DNA of 64,000 nt from Bromus sterilis (GCA_950022295.1 OX465598.1:61612001-61676000); one strand, 5' to 3'; positions 23,932-34,621 are shown, numbered from the stretch's first letter. Notes: generated by a model from the sequence alone, not told the origin. Numbers and translations are program-made.

Positions 23932-24209
23932 CGTGTGTTCTCAAGAACGCTTTAGCTTTTATAAGTTTAGTTCCTAGGCTTATCCTTGTGAAAGGATTGG
24001 GCCACTTGCTACTCCTCAGTTACCCTGTTTACTTTGCTTGTCTTTTACTTTTCTGTTGCTTAAACCAAAAAACCCTAAATATTTACCTTTGAGTGTGTCC
24101 AACCTTTCCTTATCCAGTGTCACTTATCAGCACCTTCTGCTCCTCGTTGGGATCGACATCCTTATTTATCGAAAAGTTACAATTGATCACCTAGACTTGT
24201 GGGTTATCA
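23932..24209 (+). repeat. Second part of the Athila-like LTR
   Basis: The LTR resumes with CGTGTGTTCTCAAGAACGC, contains the CTCGTTGGGATCGACATCC and TATCGAAAAG segments known from Athila-clade LTR ends, and ends GTGGGTTATCA. The next bases (AGAATCGTTTATTGGCGCGG) look like a decayed Athila primer-binding region. Confidence 0.72.
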
Positions 24210-25037
24210 AGAATCGTTTATTGGCGCGGTTAACAGGGGAGGCAACCCAACTAAACCTATTAACTTCACAGCCATCAGCAGTTAATGATTATCCTATAAG
24301 ATCGCCGCGGGAATCAAGGAGACAGGCCTAACAGTGCGCCTACTTGCCTTGACGAAAAGATTCTCTAACAAGGCAAGATCCTTTTCCATTTAAAACCGAA
24401 TCCGATTTCGATTCGAAGCTCGAGACCACTCCAACTACTCGGAAGGCACGGAACACCGCGCCAACTGACAAAACTCTCCGAGTAAGTCATCACTCGGAAG
24501 GAATTGCTGAGCTCTCAAGGCAACCGAGTAAGCTGTCACTCGGAACAACAACAACAAGAACCACTTGAAGCTAGTAACTACGTCCCTGAAGCTGACCTCA
24601 AACGGAAATCTCGCACTCACCAACTACTCAAGTGAAAATCCGAATAGTTGGTTCACTAGTGGCCCGTCTCTGACGAAGAATGCCAGGCCACTGGTATGAC
24701 CTGGCGCAGGGGGTAAAGAATCAATATCCCATGTGGTATGACCTAATACTCGTTACGATGCCTTAGGATATTGAACTTTACAAATCTAGTTTATATGGAG
24801 TTTAAGGCCTTTTACTCCAAGACACGCCTTCCGAGGCCTCAGTCCACCTCTTCCGAGAGACGTTTGAGTGTCGCCATATTTTTCCTTTAACCTGCCCAAC
24901 CCACGCTCGAGGGAAAAGTCCAAATATCAATAAAGCTATTCCGGGCCTCTTATTGGGTTTAATCTTCACATACCTCATGAAATCTGACAAATGTCAGCTA
25001 CCTCAATCACAAGCACCCGAAAGCGCTTGGGGGATAT
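24210..25037. other. Retrotransposon remnant between two LTRs, no gene
   Basis: The stretch starts with a sequence like a decayed Athila primer-binding region and ends with a purine tract (GCGCTTGGGGGATAT) that serves a different LTR at 25038. A short CGAGTAA/ACTCGGA motif recurs several times (near 24478, 24490, 24525, 24538 and beyond 25190). No coding region is visible. A junction between two unrelated elements must lie inside it. Confidence 0.55.
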
Positions 25038-25468
25038 TGTTGTGGTCATACCAAAGGTATACCCCTAGGCAAGGGAAACCAAGGGGTACCCTCAATCCCT
25101 TAGGTTTCCAACACACCTAACAAAATAAATAACGTCAGTATAGAATACAGATGTTTTATCAGTCGCAGAAGCTCAATTCCCAATATCCCCGAGTAACATA
25201 TTACTCGGAAGATAGAAACCACCTCCAAATAGTTAGTCACTCGGAGAGCAAACAAGATCCGAGTAGTTCGTTACTCGGAGAAGATGAACGACGGGCTATT
25301 CGTTACTCGGAAGATAAGAACGCAACGGACGGAAAGCATTCAACACTGCGGGCGTTCCTCCTCCTTTATTACTAGTAATGAGTAGTCCGTTCCTTGTATT
25401 TAGTACGCATTTAACCCTGTAATTAAAGACCCATTAAGCTGAGACATTGAAGGGGCAGAGGTGCACTC

Positions 25469-25476
25469 TATATAAG
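25469..25476 (+). promoter_or_regulatory. TATA box of the split LTR
   Basis: TATATAAG in the context CACTCTATATAAGACTCCCC. Confidence 0.5.
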
Positions 25477-26159
25477 ACTCCCCCTCCTCCAGCATGGGCA
25501 CGCGCAACATTATTCTCCTCAACCTTTGAGCAAGAACACCCCAGTCAGTCTGGGACAGGACTAAGATTTTTATCTCTACGGAGAGGCACTAGTAGAAAAC
25601 AGGGCTTTGGTTTGGGCCTGGCCAGCCCATTAGTCCCGGTTTAGTCACGAACCGGAACCCATGGGGGCATACGTCCCGGTTCGTGCGCCCAGGGGCCGAC
25701 CGGGCATTGGTCCCGGTTCGTCTAGGCCCTTTTGTCCCGGTTCCAGACACGAACCGGGACTAAAGGGTGTTGCAACCTTTAGTCCCAGTTGGTGGCTTGA
25801 ACCGGTACTACAGGTCTATTTTTTCTTTTTCTAAACAGAAGAGTTTCTGTTTCTAGATTTTGAATAACTTTTAGAATATTTAGAATTTTTGAATGAATCT
25901 TTTTTCTTTAGGTCAAAAAAAATATAAACTTTCTGTTAGTGCCAGTAGTTTTCAAATTTAAATAGTTTAAACTTGAATTCTTTTGAAATTTGTGTGAATC
26001 ACTAGTTTGTGAATAACTTTAGTTTAAAAAAAGATTTTTTGAGTGATTATTTTTCTATTGTTTAATATTTGTATGATTTATCAGTATGTTCAATATTGGA
26101 ATTTTTAGGATATTTTAAATAGTAGTTTTAATCAAAACCAGATTCTGTTGAACTCTTTA

Positions 26160-27984
26160 TGAGGGTTTCGAACGAAAACTCATCTGTTACAAGGCATTTC
26201 TTTTTTAAAAATTTTCAACTCCAGACTTTTTGTGCATTAAATATGCACCATTAAAAGCCACATCCTCAAGTTTCAAACCTTTCTAACTTCATTTGCTATT
26301 TTTCATGCATTAAATGATTATTTTTGCGCTAAATAACCTTGAAATTGAAAAAGCCGTAGAAATGAACTCTAAAATGTGGAAACTTGGCATGGTATCATCA
26401 TTTCACCCACATAGCATGTGCTAAAAAGTTGAGAAGGTTACGACAAAAACTGGATGCAGTTCGTGTATAAATTGGACCATCTCTTTCGAAGATGAGGGTT
26501 CCGGACGAAAACTCATCTGTTACAAAGGCATTTCTTTTTTTAACTTATTCAACTCCAGACTTTTTGTGCATTCAATATGCATCATTCAAAGCCACATCCT
26601 CAAATTTCAACCCTTTCTAACTTCATTTGCTATTTTTCATGCATTTAATGATTTTTTGCGCTAAATGACCATGAAATTGAAAAGCAGTACGAATGAACCC
26701 TGGAAAGGTCGAAACTTGGCATTGTGTCATAAATTCACCCACATAGCATGTGCTAAAAAGTTGAGAGGATTACAACAAAAACTAGATGCACTTCATGTAC
26801 AGACTGAACCATCTCCTTCGAAGTATGAGGATTTTGGAAGAAAACTCATCTGTTACAAAGGCATTTCTTTTTTTAACTTATTTCAACTTCAGACTTTGTG
26901 TGCATTCAATATGCACCATTCAAAGCCACATCCTCAAATTTCAACCCTTTCTAACTTCATTTGTTATTTTTCATGCATTTAATCATTTTTTGCGCTAAAT
27001 GACCCTAAAATTGAAAAGGCGGTACAAATGAACTCTAAAAATGTTGAAACTTGGCACGGTGTCATCATTTCACCCACATAGCATGTGGTAAAAAGTTGAG
27101 AGGATTACGACAAAAACTGGATGCACTTCGTGTACAAACTAGACCATCTCCTTCGAAGTATGAGGGTTTTGGAAGAAAACTCATATGTTACAAAGAAATT
27201 TATTTTTTTACTTATTTCAACTCCAAACTTTTTGTGCATTCAATATGCACCATTCAAATCCACATCCTCAAATTTCAACCCTTTCTAACTTCATTTGTTA
27301 TTTTTCATGCATTTAATGGTTTTTTTTGCGCTAAATGACCCTAAAAATGAAAAGGCAGTACAAATGAACTCTAAAAATGTTGAAACTTGGCATGATATCA
27401 TCATTTCACCCACATAGCATGTGCTAAAAAGTTGAGAGGGTTACAACAAAAACTGGATGCACGTCGTGTACAAATTGGACCATCTCCTTCGAAGTGTGAG
27501 GGTTTCGAACGAAAACTCATCGGTTACAAGGCATTTCTTTTTTTTAATTATTTCAACTCCAGACTTTTTGTGCATTAACTATGCACCATTCAAAGCCACA
27601 TCCTCAAGTTTCAAACCTTTCTAACTTCATTTGTTATTTTTCATGCATTTAATGACTGTTTTTGCGCTAAATGACTTTGAAATTGAAAAAACGTAGAAAT
27701 GAACTCTAAAAAGGTGGAAACTTGGCATTGTATCATCATTTCACCCATATAGCACGTGCTAAAAAGTTGAGAGGGTTACGGCAAAAATTGGATGCACTTC
27801 GTGTACAAATCGGACCATCTCTTTTGAAGTATTAGGGTTTTGGAAGAAAACTCATCTGTTACAAAGTCATTTTTTTAACTTATTTCAACTCCACACTTTT
27901 TGTGCATTCAACATGCACCATTCAAAGACACATCCTCAAATTTCAATCCTTTCTAACTTCATTTGTTATTTTTTATGTATTTAA
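26160..27984. repeat. 334-bp tandem repeat array inside the CACTA element
   Basis: The anchor TTCTAACTTCATTTG recurs at 26281, 26615, 26949, 27283, 27619 and 27951, giving spacings of 334, 334, 334, 336 and 332. A second anchor, AAAACTCAT(C/A)TGTTACAA, shows the same period. There are about five and a half copies, diverged by point changes. Confidence 0.92.
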
Positions 27985-28513
27985 TGTTTTTTTGAAAAAT
28001 TAACAAGCATGAATTTTGACTTTTTTTTTACAAAATCTCTATAGAATTTGTAAAATGGTCATAACTTTTGCATACGACCTTCTATGAAAAAGTTTTTTTA
28101 TATGAAACAGAAAAACCAAACAGAAAAAAAGTTATGATGATTTAAAGATTTGGAGGAAAAATAATTCAAAAAAAGTTGGGATAGAAATTTAAAAGGGCGC
28201 CCATCCACTTACCCATTCATTATTCTCCTTAATAAAATAATTCAACAAAAGTTGGGATAGAAATTTTAAGTTGGGAAATATGAAATAAGGGTTTTCGGAC
28301 TACTATTGAGGGAAATATGAAAATTTTCAAATTTAAGGTTTTACAATTTTTTTTATTGAATATTATTATTATTTCATTACTTTTTTTTATTAAAATAATT
28401 ATTTGAAATTGAAACAATATAGAAGTGTGACATTGTAATCAAGAGGTTAATAGGATTGATATGATAGTAATATCAACAACGTGTGCGAGGTGTAGTTGAA
28501 AGTGGAGACGGAA

Positions 28514-28590
28514 GGAACTCAGAAGTTAAGCGTGCTATTGCTGGAGTAGTCTAAGGATGGGTGACCGATCGGGAAGTTTGACTGCGACTA
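28514..28590 (+). pseudogene. 5S-rRNA-like fragment within the CACTA element
   Basis: The stretch GAACTCAGAAGTTAAGCGTG, a degenerate middle, and AAGGATGGGTGACC..CGGGAAGT align in order with the internal control region of plant 5S rRNA (A box, intermediate element, C box). The 5' third of 5S rRNA and the end of the gene are not recognisable, so it is a fragment and not a working 5S gene. Confidence 0.72.
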
Positions 28591-29084
28591 AGTAATTTGA
28601 CTAGACATTAAGGGTAGTTAAAGACTAAACTAGTCAAATAACTCAAATAATAGAAATTATGAAAACGTTTAAAAAAAGGAGTGAAAAAAAACTGGTCAAA
28701 TAATGGAAATAATATAATTCTTGAAAAAATAGAAAAAAGAGGATTTTTTTTGAATGTTTTTTTCCCGTGGAGGCCTTTAGTACCGGTTCGTGTTACCAAC
28801 CGGGACTAAAGGTCCTCCACCCCAGTGCACCACAACAACCCACGTGGAGGACCTTTAGTACCGGTTCGTGGGCAAACCGGGACTAAAGGTATTGGTCTTT
28901 AGTTATGACCCTTTAGTCCCGGTTCCGGCACCGGGACAAATGGGACTCTGGAACCGGGACAAATGTGCCGTTTTCTACTAGTGAGGCCTAACCTGTATAA
29001 TTTACCTGCGTCAACCACTCTGCATACAGATTCATTTAGCTCCTTTCATATCCTCTCTCTATTGTCAGGATTATATCCACGACA

Positions 29085-29625
29085 ACCATCGCGTTTACCG
29101 TGCAACGCAAACGCCACAGTGGGTGACATGACCAAAAAAGGTTAGATTCAAACATTTTTTACATGTAGGGTTATATCGTGCTGATCTTTCTTCTAAAGGT
29201 CAAAACAGTGATTTTGGCCGCCTGCCTCGACTGGGTTCTAGACACACTATAATTTTAGACTTGATTGTAGGCTGATGTTGTATAGCACCCGTGCGCCAAC
29301 CTTTACACTCTAAATAAAAAGTTTAAAAGACGGAAAAGAGTGTCGCTCGTTTCTTACTTTAATGGCCAAACCCCACAACACCCTAACGTTGCATGCCCCT
29401 CATCTGCATGTTGCCTTTGCTGAATTCGCAGAAATATCAAAAGGGTTTATAAAATATAAAAATGCATTATTTTTGAATTGATTGCTCAAATCAAATTCTG
29501 TCTTAATCGTTATGCTCCTCGCATCTTCGGGCACATTGCAACATATTTTTCAAAAAATAAACTTAACCGCATGGAAAATAAGTTTATAGTACAAGCATTG
29601 TTTTTCCATAGAAGCTTGATAAGTT
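29085..29625. other. Intergenic DNA, nothing recognised
   Basis: Low-GC sequence between the split LTR and a small MITE. No protein-like frame or repeat structure stands out. Confidence 0.5.
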
Positions 29626-29827
29626 GTCAATTCTTTTGCAGCTTATTTTCAGTGGTGAAAATAAGCTGCTCCTCCCCCGCTTATTATAGAAGCCCAATTA
29701 AAATTTTATTTTATAAGCCCACTAGTTAAAGGTTAACAAATAGGTTTCTAAAATAAAAAATGTAATCGGGCTTCTAAAATAAGTTGAGAGAGGAGCAACG
29801 CTAAAAATAAGCTGCAAAAGAACTGAC
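29626..29827. mobile_element. MITE-like element with about 25-bp terminal inverted repeats
   Basis: The left end GTCAATTCTTTTGCAGCTTA matches the reverse complement of the right end (TAAGCTGCAAAAGAACTGAC) with one mismatch. Similarity continues inward (GCTCCTC, TTATAGAAGCCC versus its complement). Length is about 202 bp with no coding. No clear target-site duplication was found, so the superfamily is open. Confidence 0.7.
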
Positions 29828-30104
29828 CCTAAGAATTATTCGGACTAAAAGCTCAAACAAACTTTTATTAGCTCAAACAAAAAGTTTTTGCCCTTCAAAA
29901 TTGAAAAGGGCGACTCAAAGAATTATTTTGTATTCAAAAGAAATCTCAACCTATGGGCAAGTGCTGATGTAATGGACCAAAAAACGAACATGGTTTCGCA
30001 GGATAGCCCACCAACGCACACCTCCTCCTGACCCTCCTACCTGTCAAACGCTCAGTTTCTCAAAAAAAAAAACTGTCAAACGCTCAAGCCAATAGCAGGA
30101 GCAC

Positions 30105-30319
30105 CCGACCCAGCCAATCAAATCACAGGAACCTCCACCCCACGGATCGCCCCCCCACGATCCGCGTGCTCACCCCAAGACCACCATCCCAGCCGTCCAC
30201 CTCCCACCGATCCAACGCTCCAGCCTTCATCTCCCTCCTCCAGTCCACCCGCCCACCCCACCCCGCGCATTCTCCCCCAAAAATTCCCGATCCCCCGCCC
30301 ACCCTTCTCCACTATTTAA
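30105..30319 (+). promoter_or_regulatory. Histone H3 promoter
   Basis: Upstream of the H3 ATG are a CCAATCA box near 30113, a degenerate octamer CACGGATC (30141-30148), the plant histone octamer in reverse form GATCCGCG (30159-30166), and a TATA-like CTATTTAA (30312-30319) about 100 bp before the start codon. Octamer plus CCAAT is the known signature of S-phase-regulated plant histone promoters. Confidence 0.75.
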
Positions 30320-30826
<507 letters not shown>

Positions 30827-30891
30827 GCTGCTGTCTTTTGAATGTTGATGATCTGGTTGTAGGGAAGGCTGAAGGGTTTCCCTGTGGTGTT

Positions 30892-31716
30892 GATATCATG
30901 TTCCGTCTCGTGTCTGTCCGCTGAAATGAAATGACAATGAAAATGCTGGCGTTGTCTGATGCAAATTTGTCCACTTGTGTTTTTCGTTTCTGCTTATCTT
31001 TTCCTGCTGTCTTCTGAAATTAAAGAACGGTAGAACATTTGAGCTGAATTAGATGTATCGGACTATGATCCAGTTGGTTTAACAATAATCTTACCTTGGA
31101 TCTTTTGATTTGCTTGTGTACAGTAGATCTGTATCGTGTGTTTACAAAAGACAAGGCCAATCGTTAGTCCATCTTCTGCCTGTTACCTTGAGAAAAAATT
31201 AATAGAAGAGCTGACAGAAATTCCAGATTTGACGAAACAATCGTCGAGACAGAAATCACTCTTCTCTGAGTACATATGGAGCTTCGTGTTGTCCGCTGTC
31301 AACAAGTAGATATTTTGCTGAAATGAAGTGTGCAGTTACGTTCGGAGGCAAATTTGTTATGTGTCGTTAAACTAGACGATGGAAGAACACATGAACTCGA
31401 CTAGCATCAGTGTTCGGGAGGAGCAATGCCTGGTGCAATGATTTTGACAATTTGTGTGCTGCTCTGTTAATTTTGTCTGATTGCCTCTGTTTTTATGGGG
31501 TTGATCTGTAGTTCAGTGTCCTGCTTTATATACGGAAGGATTTGACGAAGTTATTTGGGTGGGATTAAGGCTCTCTTTGAAGCAACCTGCCTAATCATTT
31601 GTGCTTGCAGTACAATTGACATGCCTATCGTGTTGTTATTTTCCATAGCCACATCAATGTGACTACATAGGGAGCTCATATATCAGCTAAAATCTCATGA
31701 TAGGAATGGACCGCTG
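30892..31716. repeat. H3 3' flank, first copy of a tandem duplication
   Basis: This segment starts within the H3 3' untranslated region and shares ordered blocks with 31835-32606, for example TTTAACAATAATCTTACCTT, CAGTCCATCTTCTACCTGTTAC-type sequence, GTGCTTGCAGTACAATTGAC and AAAATCTCATGATAGGAATG. Small gaps distinguish the copies; the first copy has extra sequence near 31345-31560. Confidence 0.88.
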
Positions 31717-31719
31717 TAA

Positions 31720-31834
31720 GAGCATCTTTAGCAGACCCCTTAAAACACGCCGAACCTTAAAGTAATCGCCGGTTTATGACCGGAAAAACTAGCCCGAATA
31801 GAACCCGTATATGCGGCCGAACCTTAAATTTTTT
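31720..31834. mobile_element. Fragment of a Harbinger-like element
   Basis: It begins GAGCATCTTTAGCAGACCCC after TAA, like many grass PIF/Harbinger elements (GAGCATCTCCAGC after a TAA target). It breaks off where the second H3-flank copy starts. The same type of end follows the second copy at 33330. Confidence 0.55.
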
Positions 31835-32606
31835 GATACGATGTTCGGTCTCGTGTATGCTGAAATGAATGTCAATGGAAATGTTGTCGTTGTCTGAGCA
31901 AAATTGTCCAGTGGTGTTCTTCGTTTGTGCTTCAATTTTCCTGTGGTGTTCTGAACTTAAATAACTGAAGAACAATTGAGCTGAATTAGCATCGAATGGA
32001 TGTCATCAAACAATGATCTACTGAGCAGTTGATTTAACAATAATCTTACCTTGGGTTTTCTGATTTTGTCTATGTACAGTAGAGTTGTACTATTGGGTAA
32101 ATATATTTTTTCTCAATATATACGCAAAGGCCAATCGTCAGTCCATCTTCTACCTGTTACACTGAGAAAAAAAGAGAAGGGGAGGAAAGAGATTCGTGCT
32201 TAGATGAAACAATCGTCTAAGCAGGACCGTATCCTCGGACGTCACTCTTCTCTGATAGACTGATACATATGACTATATGAGCTTTGTGTTGTTTGCTGTC
32301 AACAAGTCCTGCAGTAGCAGTTTTACAGAGATATTTTGCTGAAATGGAGTGTGATTCAGTCCATTTTGTAATTCCACCATCACTTGCTCTGTTATTTTTT
32401 TCAGTTGCTATGTGGTTCAGTGTTTTGCTAGGGTTTTGACGAATTTATTTTTGCTTCAGGCTCTCTTTCAAGCAACAATTGTGCTTGCAGTACAATTGAC
32501 ATGCCTGTTGTGTTGTTATTTTCCATAGCCACATCAATGTGAGGCTACATAGCCACATAGGGGGCTCGTATATCAGTTAAAATCTCATGATAGGAATGGA
32601 CCGATG
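31835..32606. repeat. H3 3' flank, second copy of the tandem duplication
   Basis: A diverged repeat of 30892-31716, starting GATACGATGTTCGGTCTCGT. No H3 coding sequence precedes it: a Harbinger-like fragment lies directly upstream. Its end is interrupted by a non-LTR-like insertion at 32607. Confidence 0.88.
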
Positions 32607-33311
32607 GTTGTCGGTGATGGGCAACATCCATGGATTTTGCTTTCCTTGTGGGAGGCATCATCGAGGAGATGCAGCACCACTCCTATAGTTTTTGTCTTCG
32701 GGTGAAAACCTTGATCCGATCATCGGATTGGCGATGGCGGCGCTCTTGATGTCGTTACTTTGTTGAAAGCATTGTCTAGAAGACTTGATCTTTAGAGCGC
32801 CCAATTTGTGGTGTTGTTGGTAGGAAGCAGGCTGACGGTGGGTCGGTAGTTGACCGGCGATGGTGGGATGTTGGAGCTCTTTCATCATACAGGATGCGTC
32901 AAACGAGTCTTGTTGGCTGTTCTCTTGGTACCGGAGCGGCACATGCCTACCTCTCTATGGATATGTCTTCTCGCTTCGGCGTTAATGAGAACATCCAACA
33001 AGCTCGTGGCAGAGAGTCATGGTAGCAGATTGGCGCACATTGGCTATGGTGGAGCGAAGTTGAAGTCGTCGGATCGTCACTGAGATTGGGAATATACAAT
33101 GGCGTTGCTCTCGTCGATGTTATTTTTTCTATCTTTGTGTTTTCTTAGCCTTTTTGGCTTTCCTGTATGACCGTTGTGCTTTAGATCTAATTTAGCTAGG
33201 CGTGATGTGTCCTATGCACAATTTTTCACTCGGTTTTCCTTAAATAAACTGAGTAGTTTCAGTCATCAGTTTCTTTTGCAATGGAATTTTAGCAGCTGCT
33301 AACTTTCAAAA
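32607..33311. mobile_element. Probable non-LTR (LINE-like) insertion with a 15-bp target duplication
   Basis: It is flanked by AGGAATGGACCGATG (32592-32606) and AGGAATGGATCGATG (33312-33326), one mismatch, and ends in a short A-rich tract (CTTTCAAAAA). This pattern fits a 5'-truncated LINE carrying only 3' sequence. No reverse transcriptase is present, and the 80-residue class frames inside do not resemble known proteins. Confidence 0.6.
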
Positions 33312-33329
33312 AGGAATGGATCGATGTAA

Positions 33330-34621
33330 GAGCATCTCCAGCCGCGCCCCCAACAGCCCCCTCCCAAGGCGGCGCTATTTGCGTCGGATGGATAAAAACC
33401 GCACAGTCGCGCCCCCAACGGCCCAACTTTCGTCGGATTGGTCCAAAACTAAATTCGGCGATCCCAAGCCGAACACAACGCGCTAAGGTCGCCTGAGGCG
33501 CCGACGCGAAAAGCACCCGAAAAGGAAACCGCCCCGCGCAATCGCGCCCCCCCCGCCGAGTGGACCCATCGTGTCAGCGTATGTAGCCTCGTCCTTATCC
33601 CCTCGCATCGGCTTCCCCGCTGCACGACTGGGAGGCAACGTTGCTGTGTCAGGCGAACTATCCATGTCCGCCTGACACACCCCCCTCACAACTGGGTGCT
33701 GAGCAACGGCGGCGTCCCGGTGCCGTCGATCCCGCTCGGCCGGGCCTTCGCCGTCGAGGTCGAGGCCATCCACCAGGGCATACGGGAGGTGGCGCGGAAC
33801 AACCCGATGTTCGCTGCGGACAATGAGCGCGGGGTGGAACACCTACTTCCGGCGTCGCCACGACGAGGCCGTGGCGTCAACAAACGGTCTACAACCGTCG
33901 AGCCGTCGTCGTTGGTGGGACGCTCCAGGCCGCACCCTCCACGCCGTCCTCGAGCACATCGAAGGCGGCAACAACCCGCCTCTACAGTACCCTACGCTCG
34001 CCGCGACAACGACGCGCGAGCACAGCCGCGTCGGCACGCCGTTGTGGGCGACAATGCCGCGGGGCATGGGCTCGGCGACGCTCTCGTCCTCCGTCGGGTC
34101 GGGCTCGCGCTCCACTGACCCGACGACATCACCGTCGCAGTTCGTCCCCTTCAAGCCCGAGCCGGGGACGCCGCTCGGCCGGCGCACACGCTCCAGCGAC
34201 ATCGTCATCAACAAAGGCCGGTCCGCCTCGGCTGCTCCAACCCGATCTCCTCCCCGCCGAGGTTTCCTTTCTCGGCTAAAGCCGAAGAAGGAAGTGACCG
34301 AGCCCTACGAGGAGCACGCCGCCATGGCCGCCGACGAGGACTACGACCTCGCCTGGGCGAAGCAGGACTGGGCCCGGGAGGAGATGGAGCGGCGGCGCCA
34401 AAAGCTGGAGTTCTTTGAGGCGCAACGTCGCCTCGATATGGCGCGGGGACGGACGGCGGTGGCAGCAGAAGCGACGGCGGGGGCAGCAGCAGCCGCCGGA
34501 GCAGGGCAGCACCAGCGCTAGCCCCTGTCGTGGTCATCGACAACGACGACGAGGACGCGCTGCTGCTGAGGGTGAGGAGGAGGAGGGGGCCGTCCACCGG
34601 CGGTGCGGGGTGCACCAGCGA
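33330..34621. mobile_element. Harbinger-like element with one recognised end
   Basis: The left end GAGCATCTCCAGCCGCGCCC follows TAA, as in PIF/Harbinger transposons. The body contains a GC-rich frame at 33823-34521. No matching inverted right end was found before or around 34620, so the extent is uncertain and the element may be truncated. Confidence 0.5.
33823..34521 (+). CDS. Transposon-associated ORF of unknown function
   Basis: The frame encodes 232 residues beginning MSAGWNTYFRRRHDEAVAST. A tryptophan-rich N-terminal part (RRRWWDAPGRTLHAVLEHIE) is followed by a Ser/Pro-rich middle, a short basic stretch (FLSRLKPKKEV) and a charged helix (DLAWAKQDWAREEMERRRQK) ending in an alanine-rich tail. 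I recall similar frames as repeated hypothetical proteins in grass genomes, usually within transposons. No transposase catalytic motif is visible. It begins about 490 bp inside the Harbinger-like end. Overlapping frames in the same GC-rich stretch are weaker. It may be a relic. Confidence 0.4.
   Translation: MSAGWNTYFRRRHDEAVASTNGLQPSSRRRWWDAPGRTLHAVLEHIEGGNNPPLQYPTLAATTTREHSRVGTPLWATMPRGMGSATLSSSVGSGSRSTDPTTSPSQFVPFKPEPGTPLGRRTRSSDIVINKGRSASAAPTRSPPRRGFLSRLKPKKEVTEPYEEHAAMAADEDYDLAWAKQDWAREEMERRRQKLEFFEAQRRLDMARGRTAVAAEATAGAAAAAGAGQHQR

Larger units (their letters stand above)
7315..24209 (+). mobile_element. 3' portion of an Athila-like Ty3/gypsy retrotransposon, split by nested elements
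   Basis: The visible parts are the integrase (7317-8336), a small third ORF (8677-9114), a long non-coding 3' region, a PPT (AGCTTGGGGGAG before 10729) and an LTR starting TGATACGTCCAAAATGC. The LTR is interrupted by a nested element at 11961-23931 and resumes with CGTGTGTTCTCAAGAACGC, ending GTGGGTTATCA at 24209. TGATA and TATCA are matching inverted LTR ends, and without the insert the LTR is about 1.5 kb. Gag, protease and reverse transcriptase are not in the window. The LTR start and the TCGTTGGGATCGACA-type segment near its end resemble Triticeae Athila-clade elements such as Sabrina; the family name is an inference. Confidence 0.82.
25587..28983. mobile_element. Non-autonomous CACTA (En/Spm) transposon, 3,397 bp
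   Basis: Terminal inverted repeats CACTAGTAGAAAAC and GTTTTCTACTAGTG are flanked by the 3-bp duplication AGG (25584-25586 and 28984-28986). Subterminal regions are packed with CCCGGTTCGTG and CGAACCGGGAC motifs in both orientations, as expected for transposase binding. No transposase frame is present. The middle holds a 334-bp tandem array (26160-27984) and, near the right end, a 5S-rRNA-like segment. Confidence 0.93.
25038..29084 (+). repeat. 3' LTR of a gypsy-like element, split by a CACTA transposon
   Basis: The LTR begins TGTTGTGGTCATACC right after a PPT and ends ATATCCACGACA; TGTTGTGG and CCACGACA are near-perfect inverted ends. It consists of 25038-25586 plus 28987-29084 around the CACTA insert, about 650 bp in total. 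A TATA box (TATATAAG, 25469-25476) precedes CTCCCCCTCCTCC. Its body is missing, so the family is not identified. Confidence 0.72.

Noticed and set aside
28514..28590. A functional 5S rRNA gene
   Set aside because: Only the internal control region is recognisable; the first third and the 3' end of 5S rRNA are not there.
34208..34615. Minus-strand proline/serine-rich frames opposite the Harbinger-associated ORF
   Set aside because: Shadow frames of the GC-rich plus-strand ORF, with no domain signature.
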